Source of the DNA: Bordetella parapertussis
Lineage (GTDB): Bacteria > Pseudomonadota > Gammaproteobacteria > Burkholderiales > Burkholderiaceae_C
Assembly: GCA_945900685.1 (NCBI GenBank)
Contig: CAMDJS010000008.1
Location: forward strand, 1-37,767
DNA: 37,767 bases
Reading direction: 5' to 3'
Part shown: positions 27,329 through 37,767 of the stretch, one piece after another
How positions within the stretch are numbered: the stretch's first letter is position 1
How the letters are laid out: each line of letters opens with the position of its first letter
The notes under the pieces: generated by a model
The model's input: only the letters and a program-made list of their open reading frames with translations
Databases searched by the model: none
What the model was told of the DNA's origin: nothing
Program-made: the position numbers and the translations under genes

Positions 27329-27612
27329 GGCAGATGAGACTCAGAAGAAGAGGATGAAACATGACCGCGCCGCGACCATGATGAAAATACAAATGCTTTG
27401 TCGGGCACGGGATCATGCCCGCCGTCACACCAAGGATGACACCGACTGATGCGCTTCAAACACAGGTAACTGCCAGCCGTCGCCCCATGTTTTTCTAAGG
27501 CTTGAATGCCATACAAAGAGCAGGTCGGCGTGAACCGGCAAGATGACCCCAACCAAGGGCTCAAAATAAGACGGTAGGCTTTGATCACGCCCACCAAAAA
27601 ACGCTCAATCAT
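27325..27612 (-). CDS. yidD: Membrane protein insertion efficiency factor YidD
   Basis: Small amphipathic membrane-associated protein that helps YidC-dependent insertion. The ATG at 27612 (MIERFLVGVIKAYRL) gives 95 residues and overlaps the rnpA end by 8 bases. The signature LSPWLGSSCRFTPTCSLYGIQAL is present with its cysteines. The C-terminal 20 residues are serine-rich and longer than the minimal family. Confidence 0.93.
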   Translation of the reverse strand: MIERFLVGVIKAYRLILSPWLGSSCRFTPTCSLYGIQALEKHGATAGSYLCLKRISRCHPWCDGGHDPVPDKAFVFSSWSRRGHVSSSSSESHLP

Positions 27613-27955
27613 GATGTGTGACTTTGTCGAACAATTGGTGAAGTTCATCACGAACCGCTTTTTTCAAAGCGGTCGATGTTGCGCTTAAAAAAATGGCCTG
27701 ATCAAAAGGTCTTCTCAATCGCACGACACTGTCATGTGTTTTATGTACCAAAGACCATGTTTGCGCTTGGGCATATATTTGTCGTCTGATGGCATTGCGA
27801 GTGACGGCTTTTTTTGCCCATCTCTTGGGCACGACCGCGCCTATCCGGTTGAGATTGACGTTTGCTTTGAGATGTAATGCAAAGTGTGCCGTTTTTGAGG
27901 CAATCCCTGCGGCCATGACTTCATCAAAATCTTTTCGCAAGGTGATTTTGATCAC
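27605..27955 (-). CDS. rnpA: Ribonuclease P protein component
   Basis: Protein subunit of RNase P, which trims tRNA 5' ends. The 116-residue basic product has the RNR-type motif PKRWAKKAVTRNAIRRQIY (about 43-61). The start is a GTG at 27955, directly after an in-frame TGA; a later ATG would remove the conserved N-terminal strand leading to KTAHFALHLKA. The gene lies 30 bp after rpmH and overlaps yidD. Confidence 0.95.
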   Translation of the reverse strand: MIKITLRKDFDEVMAAGIASKTAHFALHLKANVNLNRIGAVVPKRWAKKAVTRNAIRRQIYAQAQTWSLVHKTHDSVVRLRRPFDQAIFLSATSTALKKAVRDELHQLFDKVTHHD

Positions 27956-27985
27956 TCAGTGAAATGTCGCTTGTGTTTTTTGAAA

Positions 27986-28120
27986 TCAGACAGCCAAGCG
28001 TTTGCGGCCTTTGGCTCTGCGCGCATTGATGACGGCACGTCCACCACGTGTTTTCATGCGTACTAAAAAACCATGGGTACGCGCACGGCGGGTTTTGGAA
28101 GGTTGGTAAGTGCGTTTCAT
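27986..28120 (-). CDS. rpmH: 50S ribosomal protein L34
   Basis: A 44-residue very basic ribosomal protein. It starts [18 protein letters not shown] and ends GRKRLAV, matching bacterial L34 over its full length. First gene of the rpmH-rnpA-yidD-yidC unit, divergent from dnaA. The leader contains GATAAT at about 28159-28154 as a possible -10, but no strong ribosome site. Confidence 0.97.
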   Translation of the reverse strand: MKRTYQPSKTRRARTHGFLVRMKTRGGRAVINARRAKGRKRLAV

Positions 28121-28333
28121 ATTAAAAATCTCTGGTTCAAAGGAAAACCCTGCATTATCTCCATTTTTCTCTGGTTTTGAGCTAATTTTCTTTTTGATTC
28201 TGCATGCTTAACAAATAAATTGATTGAAACCAATGAATAATTCCCGCTTCTGTGGATAATTTTTTGATAAAGTAGCGTCTATGTGCCAATCACTGCTACC
28301 TATCCACAAGTTACTCGGGTCATTTTTCAGCCC
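28121..28333. other. rpmH-dnaA intergenic region with DnaA boxes
   Basis: This AT-rich 213-bp gap holds divergent promoters for rpmH and dnaA. One perfect DnaA box lies at 28251-28259 (TGTGGATAA, minus orientation) and one near-perfect box at 28300-28308 (CTATCCACA). They could serve dnaA autoregulation, origin function or both. No gene is seen. Confidence 0.75.
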
Positions 28334-29737
28334 ATGAGCACATCTGTCATTTCTTCTGAGGCCAATGATGCAGGTCAGGCATTGTGGCAAAGCTGCATGG
28401 ATTTACTGGCTCAAGAATTACCTGAACAGCAATTCAATACATGGATCAAGCCGCTGCAAGCCACCATTTCCGACGATTTTTCGAAACTGACCATTGTGGT
28501 TATCAACCGGTTCAAATTAGATTGGATCCGTGCTCAGTATGCATCCCGAATAAGTTTACTTTTGAATCAACTTTATGGTCAGCCGATACAGCTTGATTTC
28601 GCTTTGCTGGCCAAAGAGGCGCCTAGCAAGGCATTGCCTGCTCGAACCGCTTTCGAGGCTGAAGATTTTTCAAATCTTCAGTCGTCTTCAGCCAACGATA
28701 GCCCTTTAAATGGTTTTAAAAACAAACTCAACAGCGCCTTGTGCTTTGATACCTTGGTAGAGGGCACGGCAAACCGCATGGCGCGCGCTGCAGCCATGCA
28801 TGTGGCCAATGTGCCCGGGCAACTCTACAACCCTTTGTTTATTTATGGTGGTGTGGGTCTTGGCAAAACCCATTTGATGCATGCTGTTGGTAACCAATTG
28901 CTGCAAAACCGTCCCGACGCCAAAGTTTTATACATACACGCCGAGCAGTTTGTCTCTGATGTCGTCAAAGCTTACCAACGTAAAACCTTTGATGAATTCA
29001 AGCACCACTACCACTCTTTAGATCTTTTATTGATTGATGATGTTCAATTCTTTGCCAATAAAGACCGCACGCAAGAAGAGTTTTTCAATGCCTTTGAAGC
29101 GTTGCTTGCCAAAAAATCACACCTTGTCATGACCAGCGACACCTACCCGAAAGGGCTGGCTGATATCCATGAACGACTGGTGTCGCGTTTCGATTCTGGT
29201 TTAACGGTGGCGATTGAGCCGCCTGAATTGGAAATGCGGGTGGCAATTTTGATCAATAAGTCACGCTCTGAAGGCGCTGAAATGCCTGAAGAGGTCGCTT
29301 TCTTTGTGGCAAAAAATGTGCGCTCCAACGTGCGTGAATTAGAAGGTGCTTTGCGTAAAATCTTGGCATATTCCAGATTTAACCAAAAAGAGGTGTCGAT
29401 CCAATTGGCGCGTGATGCACTGCGCGACTTGCTGTCCATTCAAAATCGCCAAATATCCGTGGAAAACATCCAAAAAACAGTGGCTGACTATTACAAAATC
29501 AAGGTTGCTGATATGTATTCCAAAAAACGCCCAGCCTCGATTGCCAGACCAAGACAAATCGCCATGTACCTGGCCAAAGAATTGACCCAAAAAAGTTTGC
29601 CTGAAATTGGTGAATTGTTCGGCGGGAGAGACCACACCACGGTTCTGCACGCGGTTCGAAAAATCGGTGCTGAACGTCAAACCGTCACAGAATTGAATCA
29701 ACAATTGCATTTGTTGGAACAAACGCTCAAAGGTTAA
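28334..29737 (+). CDS. dnaA: Chromosomal replication initiator protein DnaA
   Basis: Binds DnaA boxes and melts the origin. The 467-residue product has domain I ([22 protein letters not shown]), a short linker, the AAA+ domain with Walker [15 protein letters not shown] (about 181-194), Walker B LLIDDVQF and the sensor regions, and the DNA-binding domain IV with [15 protein letters not shown] and the signature [15 protein letters not shown]. The ATG at 28334 lacks a clear Shine-Dalgarno but agrees with the length of domain I; an in-frame ATG lies at 28283 upstream. The DnaA boxes in the leader suggest autoregulation. Confidence 0.98.
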   Translation: MSTSVISSEANDAGQALWQSCMDLLAQELPEQQFNTWIKPLQATISDDFSKLTIVVINRFKLDWIRAQYASRISLLLNQLYGQPIQLDFALLAKEAPSKALPARTAFEAEDFSNLQSSSANDSPLNGFKNKLNSALCFDTLVEGTANRMARAAAMHVANVPGQLYNPLFIYGGVGLGKTHLMHAVGNQLLQNRPDAKVLYIHAEQFVSDVVKAYQRKTFDEFKHHYHSLDLLLIDDVQFFANKDRTQEEFFNAFEALLAKKSHLVMTSDTYPKGLADIHERLVSRFDSGLTVAIEPPELEMRVAILINKSRSEGAEMPEEVAFFVAKNVRSNVRELEGALRKILAYSRFNQKEVSIQLARDALRDLLSIQNRQISVENIQKTVADYYKIKVADMYSKKRPASIARPRQIAMYLAKELTQKSLPEIGELFGGRDHTTVLHAVRKIGAERQTVTELNQQLHLLEQTLKG

Positions 29738-29980
29738 AACATGCCAAACAGATCTGTTAACCCTGTGGATAATTTTTGCACAACATCGATGTTATCCACA
29801 GCGATTGTCTTTTGGGACAAGTTGTTCATATTTGCCCGCTGCTTATCTAGCCAATTACAAACAGTGTTTGTACCGGTTCAAGTGCTTGATATAAAAGTGG
29901 AAAATAGGCTTGTCCACAGAAACAGTGCCTGCTTATCTACTACTGCTATTGATTTATAAATATTTTAAGAAGAGGATGAC
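29738..29980. other. Candidate replication origin (dnaA-dnaN gap)
   Basis: Three DnaA boxes lie in 243 bp: TGTGGATAA at 29764-29772, TTATCCACA at 29792-29800 (both perfect, facing each other) and TTGTCCACA at 29910-29918 (one mismatch). An 11-mer CTGCTTATCTA occurs twice, at 29839-29849 and 29929-29939, exactly 90 bp apart. An AT-rich stretch from about 29942 to 29970 could be the unwinding element and also the dnaN promoter. No protein gene is supported here. Confidence 0.7.
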
Positions 29981-31087
29981 ATGATTGTCTTGAAAGCCAC
30001 CCAAGAGCAAATTGTTGCTTCGCTGCAGTCGGTAGCAGGCATTGTTGAGCGTCGACATACCTTGCCGATACTTGCGAATGTCATGTTGCTGAAAACCGGA
30101 GAGACCACACAGCTCACGACCAGTGATTTAGAAATCCAAATTCGTACTGAGGCCTCTTTGGGCGGTGACAGTGGCAACTTCAGCACCACCGTCGGCGCGC
30201 GTAAATTGATGGACATTTTGCGTTCCATGCCGTCCGATCAAATGGTCAGCATCGAGAGCAATCAAAACAAACTGTTACTCAAAAGCGGCAAGAGCCGTTT
30301 TTCTTTGCAAACATTGCCAGCCGAAGATTTTCCTTTGGTGCAAGAGTCCAGCAGTTTCGGACCCACGTTCAGCGTCCCCCAAAAGACTTTGAAAGCGTTG
30401 TTGCAACAGGTGTCCTTTTCCATGGCGGTACACGACATCCGCTACTACCTCAACGGCATTCTTTTTGTAGCGCAAGGCAAGCAACTCAGTTTGGTTGCAA
30501 CCGATGGCCATCGCTTGGCATTCACTTGCGCCAACTTGGAAGTGGACGTGCCCAAGCAAGAAGTGATTCTTCCGCGTAAAACAGTGCTGGAGTTGTTGCG
30601 TCTTTTGAGTGACAAAGAGGGCGACATTGAAATGCAGTTTGCCAGCAACCAGGCACGGTTCAAGTTCGATGGCAAAGAATTCGTCACCAAATTGGTCGAA
30701 GGCAAATTCCCCGATTACAACCGCGTCATTCCCAAGAGCCACAAAAACACCATCACTGTGGGTAAAGCGTCGTTGTTGACCATGTTGCAAAGAACGGCCA
30801 TTTTGACCAGCGATAAATTCAAAGGTGTGCGCATCAATTTGGAATCAGGTGTGCTGCGCGTGACTTCTAGCAACGCTGAACAAGAAGAGGCTGTGGATGA
30901 AATTGAAGTCGATTACAGCGGGGACGTGATTGAAATTGGGTTCAACGTGTCTTACTTGATTGATGTGTTGGTCAACATGGAACAAGAAATGGTTCGCATG
31001 GATCTGGCCGACTCCAACAGTTCGGTGTTGGTCACCATACCGGATAACGAGTTTTTCAAATATGTCGTCATGCCAATGCGAATTTAA
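29981..31087 (+). CDS. dnaN: DNA polymerase III beta subunit (sliding clamp)
   Basis: Ring-shaped processivity factor for the replicative polymerase. The 368-residue length and three-domain layout fit. Recognisable segments are the N-terminus MIVLKATQEQIVASLQSV, the ATDGHRLAFT turn at the end of domain 1-2 and the C-terminal YVVMPMRI, which forms part of the peptide-binding pocket. The ATG follows AGAGGATGAC. It is the second gene of dnaA-dnaN-gyrB, which follows after 59 bp. Confidence 0.98.
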   Translation: MIVLKATQEQIVASLQSVAGIVERRHTLPILANVMLLKTGETTQLTTSDLEIQIRTEASLGGDSGNFSTTVGARKLMDILRSMPSDQMVSIESNQNKLLLKSGKSRFSLQTLPAEDFPLVQESSSFGPTFSVPQKTLKALLQQVSFSMAVHDIRYYLNGILFVAQGKQLSLVATDGHRLAFTCANLEVDVPKQEVILPRKTVLELLRLLSDKEGDIEMQFASNQARFKFDGKEFVTKLVEGKFPDYNRVIPKSHKNTITVGKASLLTMLQRTAILTSDKFKGVRINLESGVLRVTSSNAEQEEAVDEIEVDYSGDVIEIGFNVSYLIDVLVNMEQEMVRMDLADSNSSVLVTIPDNEFFKYVVMPMRI

Positions 31088-31143
31088 TTAATTTCATTGA
31101 CTCTCCTTTTACCCTTTCACGCTTTGTACGCGTGGCGAATTGA

Positions 31144-33717
<2,574 letters not shown>

Positions 33718-34024
33718 GTGACATCTTCAACCATGTTGGCACCAGAGACCTGGTGTTTTGCATGGAAGTTTTTGATTGGCCGCTTTGGAAAAAGTGGAAC
33801 AAAAAACAGTTGCGGTGCTTCAAGCGCTTCTTTTCCCGCTGGTTGGCGAATGGCCAGCGCCTGCTTTATTTGCATTAAGTGGCTGGGCAATATTCTCAAG
33901 CAGCTCCACAGCGTCTTTGGCGTTTTTCACTACGGTGAATCTACATGCTTGCTTGGTTTATTCTCGCTCGCTAAGCACTGCATATTCATGAGTTCTAAAA
34001 TGGCTTTTTTTCTAGGGCGTGTTC
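33718..34024. other. Gene-free gap between gyrB and mnmG
   Basis: About 307 bp with no supported gene. The short open frames here have no ribosome sites or recognisable products. No clear gyrB terminator is seen. The mnmG promoter should lie in the right half; a CATATTC hexamer region near 33980 is the only weak -10-like candidate. AGGG at 34014-34017 is the mnmG ribosome site. Confidence 0.5.
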
Positions 34025-35983
34025 ATGCTTTTTCCGCAGCATTTTGATGTGATCGTTGTCGGGGGCGGTCATGCCGGCACCGAAGCCGCTCTGGCCAGCG
34101 CGCGCATGGGTTGCACCACCTTGCTGTTGACCCACAACATCGAAACCTTGGGTCAGATGAGCTGCAATCCTTCGATCGGCGGGATTGGCAAAGGTCATCT
34201 CGTGAAAGAGGTTGATGCGTTGGGCGGTGCCATGGCTTTGGCCACCGATGCCGCTGGCATTCAGTTTCGAATTCTCAACCGGTCCAAAGGCCCAGCGGTG
34301 CGTGCAACCCGGGCTCAGGCGGATCGCTTGTTGTACAAAGCTGCGATCAGGCATCAGCTTGAAAACCAACAAAACCTCTGGCTTTTCCAGCAAGCTGTTG
34401 ATGACTTGATGATCGAGGGCTCAAGGGTTGTCGGCGCCATCACGCAAGTGGGCATTCGCTTTTCTGCCAGAACCGTGGTTTTGACAGCAGGCACTTTTTT
34501 GGATGGAAAAATCCATGTGGGTATGGAGAATCATGCCGCAGGTCGTGCGGGCGATCCCCCGGCCATGCGTTTATCCGCCAGGCTCAAAGAATTGAAACTG
34601 CCACAGGGCAGATTGAAAACCGGCACACCACCTCGTTTGGATGGTCGCACGATTGATTTTGGGCGCTGCAGTTTGCAGCCGGGTGATGGCATGGAAGGTG
34701 GTGAATCTGCCGACATGCCGGTGTTCAGCTTCATGGGCAAGCGCGAGATGCATCCGCAACAAATGCCATGCTGGATCACGCACACCAACGAAAAAACCCA
34801 TGACATCATTCGCGCAGGATTTGACCGCAGCCCCATGTTTACCGGAAAGATCGAAGGTGTCGGCCCACGTTACTGCCCGAGCGTCGAGGACAAAATCAAC
34901 CGGTTTGCAGACAAAGCCAGCCACCAGATATTTTTAGAGCCGGAAGGCTTGACCACCCACGAGTACTATCCGAACGGCATTTCTACCAGCCTGCCTTTTG
35001 ATGTGCAATACGACTTGGTGCGCTCTATAGAGGGTCTGGAAAACGCACACATCTTGCGTCCCGGCTATGCGATTGAGTACGATTTTTTTGATCCGCGCGA
35101 ACTCAAAACCAGCTTTGAAACCAAGCAGATTGAAGGTCTGTTTTTTGCCGGACAAATCAATGGCACGACTGGTTATGAAGAAGCCGCCGCCCAAGGTTTG
35201 TATGCGGGCATCAATGCGGCTTTGTATTCCCAAGACAAAGAAGCTTGGACGCCGGGTCGAGACCAAGCCTACTTAGGTGTTCTGATCGATGACCTGATCA
35301 CACAGGGCGTGGTCGAGCCCTACCGCATGTTTACCAGCCGCGCAGAGTTCCGTTTGCAATTGCGTGAAGACAATGCGGATGCGCGCTTGACCGAAATGGG
35401 CCGCGAACTTGGCTTGGTGGACGATGTTCGTTGGGGTGCATTTTGCCGAAAGCGGGACTTTGTTTCACGTGAAACACAAAGACTGGGCTCGACTTGGGTT
35501 AGCCCGGCGCTTGTTTCTGAGGTTGAATCAGAGCGGGTTTTGGGTAAACCCATGACCCACGAATACAAGCTGTCAGAACTCTTGCGCCGCCCGGATGTGT
35601 CTTATGGCTTGTTAATGAGCCTGGAAGACGGGCGGTTTGCCAGCCCTGAAATTCAAGCTTTGGATGATGTTTCACGTGAAACCGTCATAGAGCAGCTAGA
35701 CATTTCGGCCAAGTATTCCGGCTATATACAGCGGCAGCAAGAAGAGGTCAGCAGGGCGGCGAATTATGAACATCTGGCTTTGCCGCCAGAGTTGAATTTC
35801 CTGGCCATACCGGCGTTGAGCATTGAGGTCAGGCAAAAATTGGATAAGCACAAGCCGCACACATTAGGTCAGGCTTCGCGCATATCCGGCGTTACACCTG
35901 CAGCCATATCTCTGCTGCTGATTCATTTGCGCAGGGCTAAATACTCAGGCTGGACTTCAGAAAAGACCGGGGCGGCTGCTTGA
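34025..35983 (+). CDS. mnmG: tRNA uridine 5-carboxymethylaminomethyl modification enzyme MnmG
   Basis: FAD-dependent partner of MnmE in cmnm5U34 synthesis. The start at 34025 ([15 protein letters not shown]) follows AGGG with normal spacing and gives 652 residues. The FAD-binding [17 protein letters not shown] is at about 13-29; other family markers are [30 protein letters not shown] and the [17 protein letters not shown] segment. The C-terminal helical domain ends near [13 protein letters not shown] [15 protein letters not shown]. Two parS sites lie inside the gene and each encodes VSRET. The stop overlaps the start of rsmG. Confidence 0.98.
   Translation: MLFPQHFDVIVVGGGHAGTEAALASARMGCTTLLLTHNIETLGQMSCNPSIGGIGKGHLVKEVDALGGAMALATDAAGIQFRILNRSKGPAVRATRAQADRLLYKAAIRHQLENQQNLWLFQQAVDDLMIEGSRVVGAITQVGIRFSARTVVLTAGTFLDGKIHVGMENHAAGRAGDPPAMRLSARLKELKLPQGRLKTGTPPRLDGRTIDFGRCSLQPGDGMEGGESADMPVFSFMGKREMHPQQMPCWITHTNEKTHDIIRAGFDRSPMFTGKIEGVGPRYCPSVEDKINRFADKASHQIFLEPEGLTTHEYYPNGISTSLPFDVQYDLVRSIEGLENAHILRPGYAIEYDFFDPRELKTSFETKQIEGLFFAGQINGTTGYEEAAAQGLYAGINAALYSQDKEAWTPGRDQAYLGVLIDDLITQGVVEPYRMFTSRAEFRLQLREDNADARLTEMGRELGLVDDVRWGAFCRKRDFVSRETQRLGSTWVSPALVSEVESERVLGKPMTHEYKLSELLRRPDVSYGLLMSLEDGRFASPEIQALDDVSRETVIEQLDISAKYSGYIQRQQEEVSRAANYEHLALPPELNFLAIPALSIEVRQKLDKHKPHTLGQASRISGVTPAAISLLLIHLRRAKYSGWTSEKTGAAA
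35461..35476. promoter_or_regulatory. parS centromere site 1 (inside mnmG)
   Basis: TGTTTCACGTGAAACA is the perfect 16-bp consensus palindrome bound by ParB. It lies in the mnmG reading frame and encodes VSRET. Confidence 0.93.
35668..35683. promoter_or_regulatory. parS centromere site 2 (inside mnmG)
   Basis: TGTTTCACGTGAAACC matches the consensus at 15 of 16 positions. It is in the same mnmG frame, 207 bp from site 1, and again encodes VSRET. Confidence 0.88.
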
Positions 35984-36624
35984 CCTTGTCTTTAGATTTG
36001 CAATTGCGTTCGGGTCTACAGGCCTTGTCGCTCGAGCTGAGTGCAGATCAACAAAAGAAATTGCTGGATTTTCTGGTATTGTTATTGAAGTGGAACAAGG
36101 TCTATAACCTCACGTCCATCCGGCAAGCCGACGACATGCTGACCCACCATGTGATGGATTGTCTGGCTGCCGTGGCTGCCGTGATGCATGAAGCGCCGGA
36201 CGCTAAAACTTTGCTGGATGTAGGCAGTGGCGGTGGCTTGCCAGCGGTGGTGTTTGCCATTGTTTGTCCGCATTTGCAGGTGACCGCCGTAGATGCCGTG
36301 GTTAAAAAATCGGCCTTCATCGAAACCGTGGCGCATACGCTCAAGCTATCCAACCTCAAGGGAATACATTCCCGTGTTGAACTGCTGGAGGAAACATTTG
36401 ATCTGGTGGTATCAAGAGCATTTGCTTCGTTGAAAGACTTCACCGCGTGGTCAGACAAGGCCTTGCGCACCGGAGGCAAATGGGCTGCTATGAAGGGAAA
36501 AGTGCCGGAAGAAGAAATGGCTGAACTCCCTCCAAATATTCAGATTCAGGGCATACAAACGCTCAATGTGCCGGATTTGGAGGCGCAGCGCTGCCTGATT
36601 TGGTTGAAGCGAAGCCCTGGTTAA
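35980..36624 (+). CDS. rsmG: 16S rRNA (guanine-527-N7)-methyltransferase
   Basis: Methylates G527 of 16S rRNA; loss of RsmG commonly gives low-level streptomycin resistance. The 214-residue product has the family motif [14 protein letters not shown] (about 35-48), HHVMDCLA, and the SAM-binding [17 protein letters not shown] (about 74-90). No ATG lies before the conserved core, so the start must be a TTG: 35980, overlapping the mnmG stop as TTGA, or 35986. GGGG at 35969-35972 would serve. It follows mnmG and precedes parA, the standard gidA-gidB-parA order, with an exporter gene inserted. Confidence 0.93.
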   Translation: MTLSLDLQLRSGLQALSLELSADQQKKLLDFLVLLLKWNKVYNLTSIRQADDMLTHHVMDCLAAVAAVMHEAPDAKTLLDVGSGGGLPAVVFAIVCPHLQVTAVDAVVKKSAFIETVAHTLKLSNLKGIHSRVELLEETFDLVVSRAFASLKDFTAWSDKALRTGGKWAAMKGKVPEEEMAELPPNIQIQGIQTLNVPDLEAQRCLIWLKRSPG

Positions 36625-36713
36625 ACTTTGGCTAAGCCAGCCAAGCGCGGATCCGGATAAGAAGAACCGACTGTTTTCAATAGCAGCAAGCACCCAGATT
36701 CAGCGAAATACCT

Positions 36714-36729
36714 TGTTTCACGTGAAACA
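36714..36729. promoter_or_regulatory. parS centromere site 3 (intergenic)
   Basis: TGTTTCACGTGAAACA, a perfect consensus site extended by one further pair on each side, lies in the rsmG-exporter gap, 0.7 kb before parA. It belongs to the same cluster as sites 1 and 2. Confidence 0.93.
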
Positions 36730-36749
36730 AATCACCATAGAGGGCCGGT

Positions 36750-36794
36750 ATGACGGTTACACTCTCAACCCCGCAGCACAGATCAAGGCGCTAG
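36750..36794 (+). CDS. Possible 14-residue leader peptide upstream of the LysE-type exporter
   Basis: ATG at 36750 follows AGAGGG (36739-36744) and codes for MTVTLSTPQHRSRR before a TAG that ends three bases short of the exporter start. Three of the last four codons are arginine, two of them AGA and AGG. Translation through it could couple to the exporter or sense arginine supply. The evidence is only a good ribosome site and position. Confidence 0.3.
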   Translation: MTVTLSTPQHRSRR

Positions 36795-36797
36795 TTC

Positions 36798-37412
36798 ATG
36801 TTCGGCATCACAGATTACCCCGCGTTTGTTGGCGCGGTGCTGGTATTTTTGGCCATACCCGGGCCGGGTAATCTGGCCTTGCTCACGTCAACAGCCACAG
36901 GCGGGCGGAGCGGCGGCATCAGCGCCACACTCGGCGTGATTGCGGGCGACCAAGTGTTGATGTGGGCTGCGGTGGCCGGGTTGGCTGCTATTTTGAAAGC
37001 TTCAGCTTTGTGGTTCACGGCATTGCAGTGGGTCGGGGCCTTGTATTTGGCTTATTTGGGTTTGCAAATGATCAGATCTTCACCGACAGATGCCCCGATT
37101 TTGGACATGTCGTCCGGGCGTTTTTTCAGACAAACCTTGTGGATCACCTTATTCAATCCCAAGGCCATCATTTTTTACATGGCCTTTTTCCCTTTGTTTT
37201 TGGATCCGCTACAGCAGCCCGGATGGCAGACCTTTGGCGTGATGGCGGCCACCGTCGCTGCATTGACTTTTCTTTATGGTTTGGGTTTAACCTTGCTGGC
37301 CAGCCAATTGGCCGGTCGCATGCGGCGTCACCCGCGCACAGGACAGTGGCTACAAAAGGCAGCGGGTGTGGTTTTGCTGGGTTTTGGTTTGCGTTTGGTT
37401 CTACAGAAATAA
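36798..37412 (+). CDS. LysE/RhtB family amino-acid exporter
   Basis: Inner-membrane protein of 204 residues with about six hydrophobic segments. It has the family start [24 protein letters not shown] (about 17-40), the [21 protein letters not shown] segment, the [12 protein letters not shown] helix and the [16 protein letters not shown] motif. Exporters of this family move lysine, arginine, threonine or homoserine lactones; the substrate is not readable here. AAGG at about 36785-36788 precedes the ATG. It is inserted between rsmG and parA, 8 bp before parA, and may be co-transcribed with it. Confidence 0.9.
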   Translation: MFGITDYPAFVGAVLVFLAIPGPGNLALLTSTATGGRSGGISATLGVIAGDQVLMWAAVAGLAAILKASALWFTALQWVGALYLAYLGLQMIRSSPTDAPILDMSSGRFFRQTLWITLFNPKAIIFYMAFFPLFLDPLQQPGWQTFGVMAATVAALTFLYGLGLTLLASQLAGRMRRHPRTGQWLQKAAGVVLLGFGLRLVLQK

Positions 37413-37419
37413 ATTCAAT

Positions 37420-37767
37420 ATGGCTTATATTTTTTGCATAGCAAATCAAAAGGGCGGTGTAGGTAAAACCACCACCACCGTCAATCTTGCTGCCGCTTTG
37501 GCGAGCATCGGTCAACGTGTGTTGATGATCGACTTAGACCCACAAGGCAATGCCACCATGGGCTCAGGCGTTGATAAGCGCCAACTTCAGCATTCTGTGT
37601 ATGAGGTGCTGCTCGGGGAATCCAGCATGGCGCAAGCCCGCGTCAGCAGCGTATGGGGGGAAGCCGCAGCCAAGCCCGACATGCCGACATACCATGTCTT
37701 GGGTTCAAACCGAGACTTGGCTGGCGCAGAAGTTGAGTTGGTGAATCTGGACAACAGAGAAAAAAGA
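37420..37767 (+). CDS. parA: Chromosome partitioning ATPase ParA (Soj), N-terminal part
   Basis: 116 codons are visible before the right edge. The deviant Walker A motif [19 protein letters not shown] is at residues 9-27, and [12 protein letters not shown] follows at about 44-55, typical of chromosomal ParA. It works with ParB bound at parS to move origins apart, and the three parS sites within 2 kb upstream fit. parB is expected just past the window. Confidence 0.96.
   Translation, partial: MAYIFCIANQKGGVGKTTTTVNLAAALASIGQRVLMIDLDPQGNATMGSGVDKRQLQHSVYEVLLGESSMAQARVSSVWGEAAAKPDMPTYHVLGSNRDLAGAEVELVNLDNREKR

Noticed and set aside
29741..29959. 72-codon frame between dnaA and dnaN
   Set aside because: It runs through the DnaA boxes and AT-rich element of the candidate origin, and its product is unrecognisable.
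31097..31130. Possible gyrB promoter beginning with TTGACT at 31097-31102
   Set aside because: No acceptable -10 hexamer at 16-18 bp spacing.
33776..33991. 71-codon frame between gyrB and mnmG
   Set aside because: Starts with TTG right after a stop, with no ribosome site and no recognisable product.
36628..36644. TTGGCT-AAGCC-AGCCAA hairpin after rsmG
   Set aside because: A 6-bp stem without a T run; too weak to call a terminator.

Overview
The window is a chromosomal segment of a betaproteobacterium, most likely a Burkholderiales member of or near the Comamonadaceae. The evidence is gene content: methionine synthase split into two polypeptides, an S-adenosylhomocysteine (SAH) riboswitch, a GTP-type PEP carboxykinase, metX-metW, and the order rpmH-rnpA-yidD-yidC-mnmE / dnaA-dnaN-gyrB. 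The window spans the replication origin. Genes left of about 28.1 kb that belong to the origin block read leftward, and dnaA to parA read rightward. I see no insertion sequence, prophage, CRISPR array, tRNA or rRNA; nearly all of it is core-genome housekeeping.

Region by region. 1-6.6 kb: the cobalamin-binding half of methionine synthase (cut by the left edge) under a clear SAH riboswitch, glucose-6-phosphate isomerase, an outer-membrane beta-barrel gene with an apparent frameshift, and the homocysteine-binding half of methionine synthase. 6.7-10.6 kb: an unrecorded-looking 44-residue membrane protein with a strong terminator, pckG behind a hairpin-rich leader, and an acyl-CoA ligase-like enzyme. 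10.6-17.2 kb: the lptD-surA-rsmA envelope operon, divergent from an AmgK-like sugar kinase and rsmE. 17.2-21.3 kb: a metX-metW-lipase operon joined by ATGA overlaps, and an ammonium transporter with a sigma-54-type promoter. 21.4-24.2 kb: a glycine-rich RRM protein whose Shine-Dalgarno sequence lies in a perfect 10-bp hairpin, and the kdsD-kdsC-lptC operon for Kdo synthesis and LPS export. 24.2-37.8 kb: the origin block mnmE, yidC, yidD, rnpA, rpmH, dnaA, dnaN, gyrB, mnmG, rsmG, a LysE-type exporter and the start of parA, with DnaA boxes on both sides of dnaA and three parS sites.

Functional threads: methionine/SAM cycle (metH halves, SAH riboswitch, metX, metW); LPS biogenesis (lptD, surA, kdsD, kdsC, lptC); chromosome replication and segregation (dnaA, dnaN, gyrB, parA, parS); tRNA/rRNA modification and processing (mnmE, mnmG, rsmA, rsmE, rsmG, rnpA). 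I found no unmistakable new multi-gene system. The most interesting material is cis-regulatory RNA: the SAH riboswitch with a readable expression platform, the SD-sequestering hairpin of the RRM gene, and the pckG leader. Coordinates of starts were chosen from Shine-Dalgarno sequences, overlaps and family N-termini; no searches or folding programs were run.
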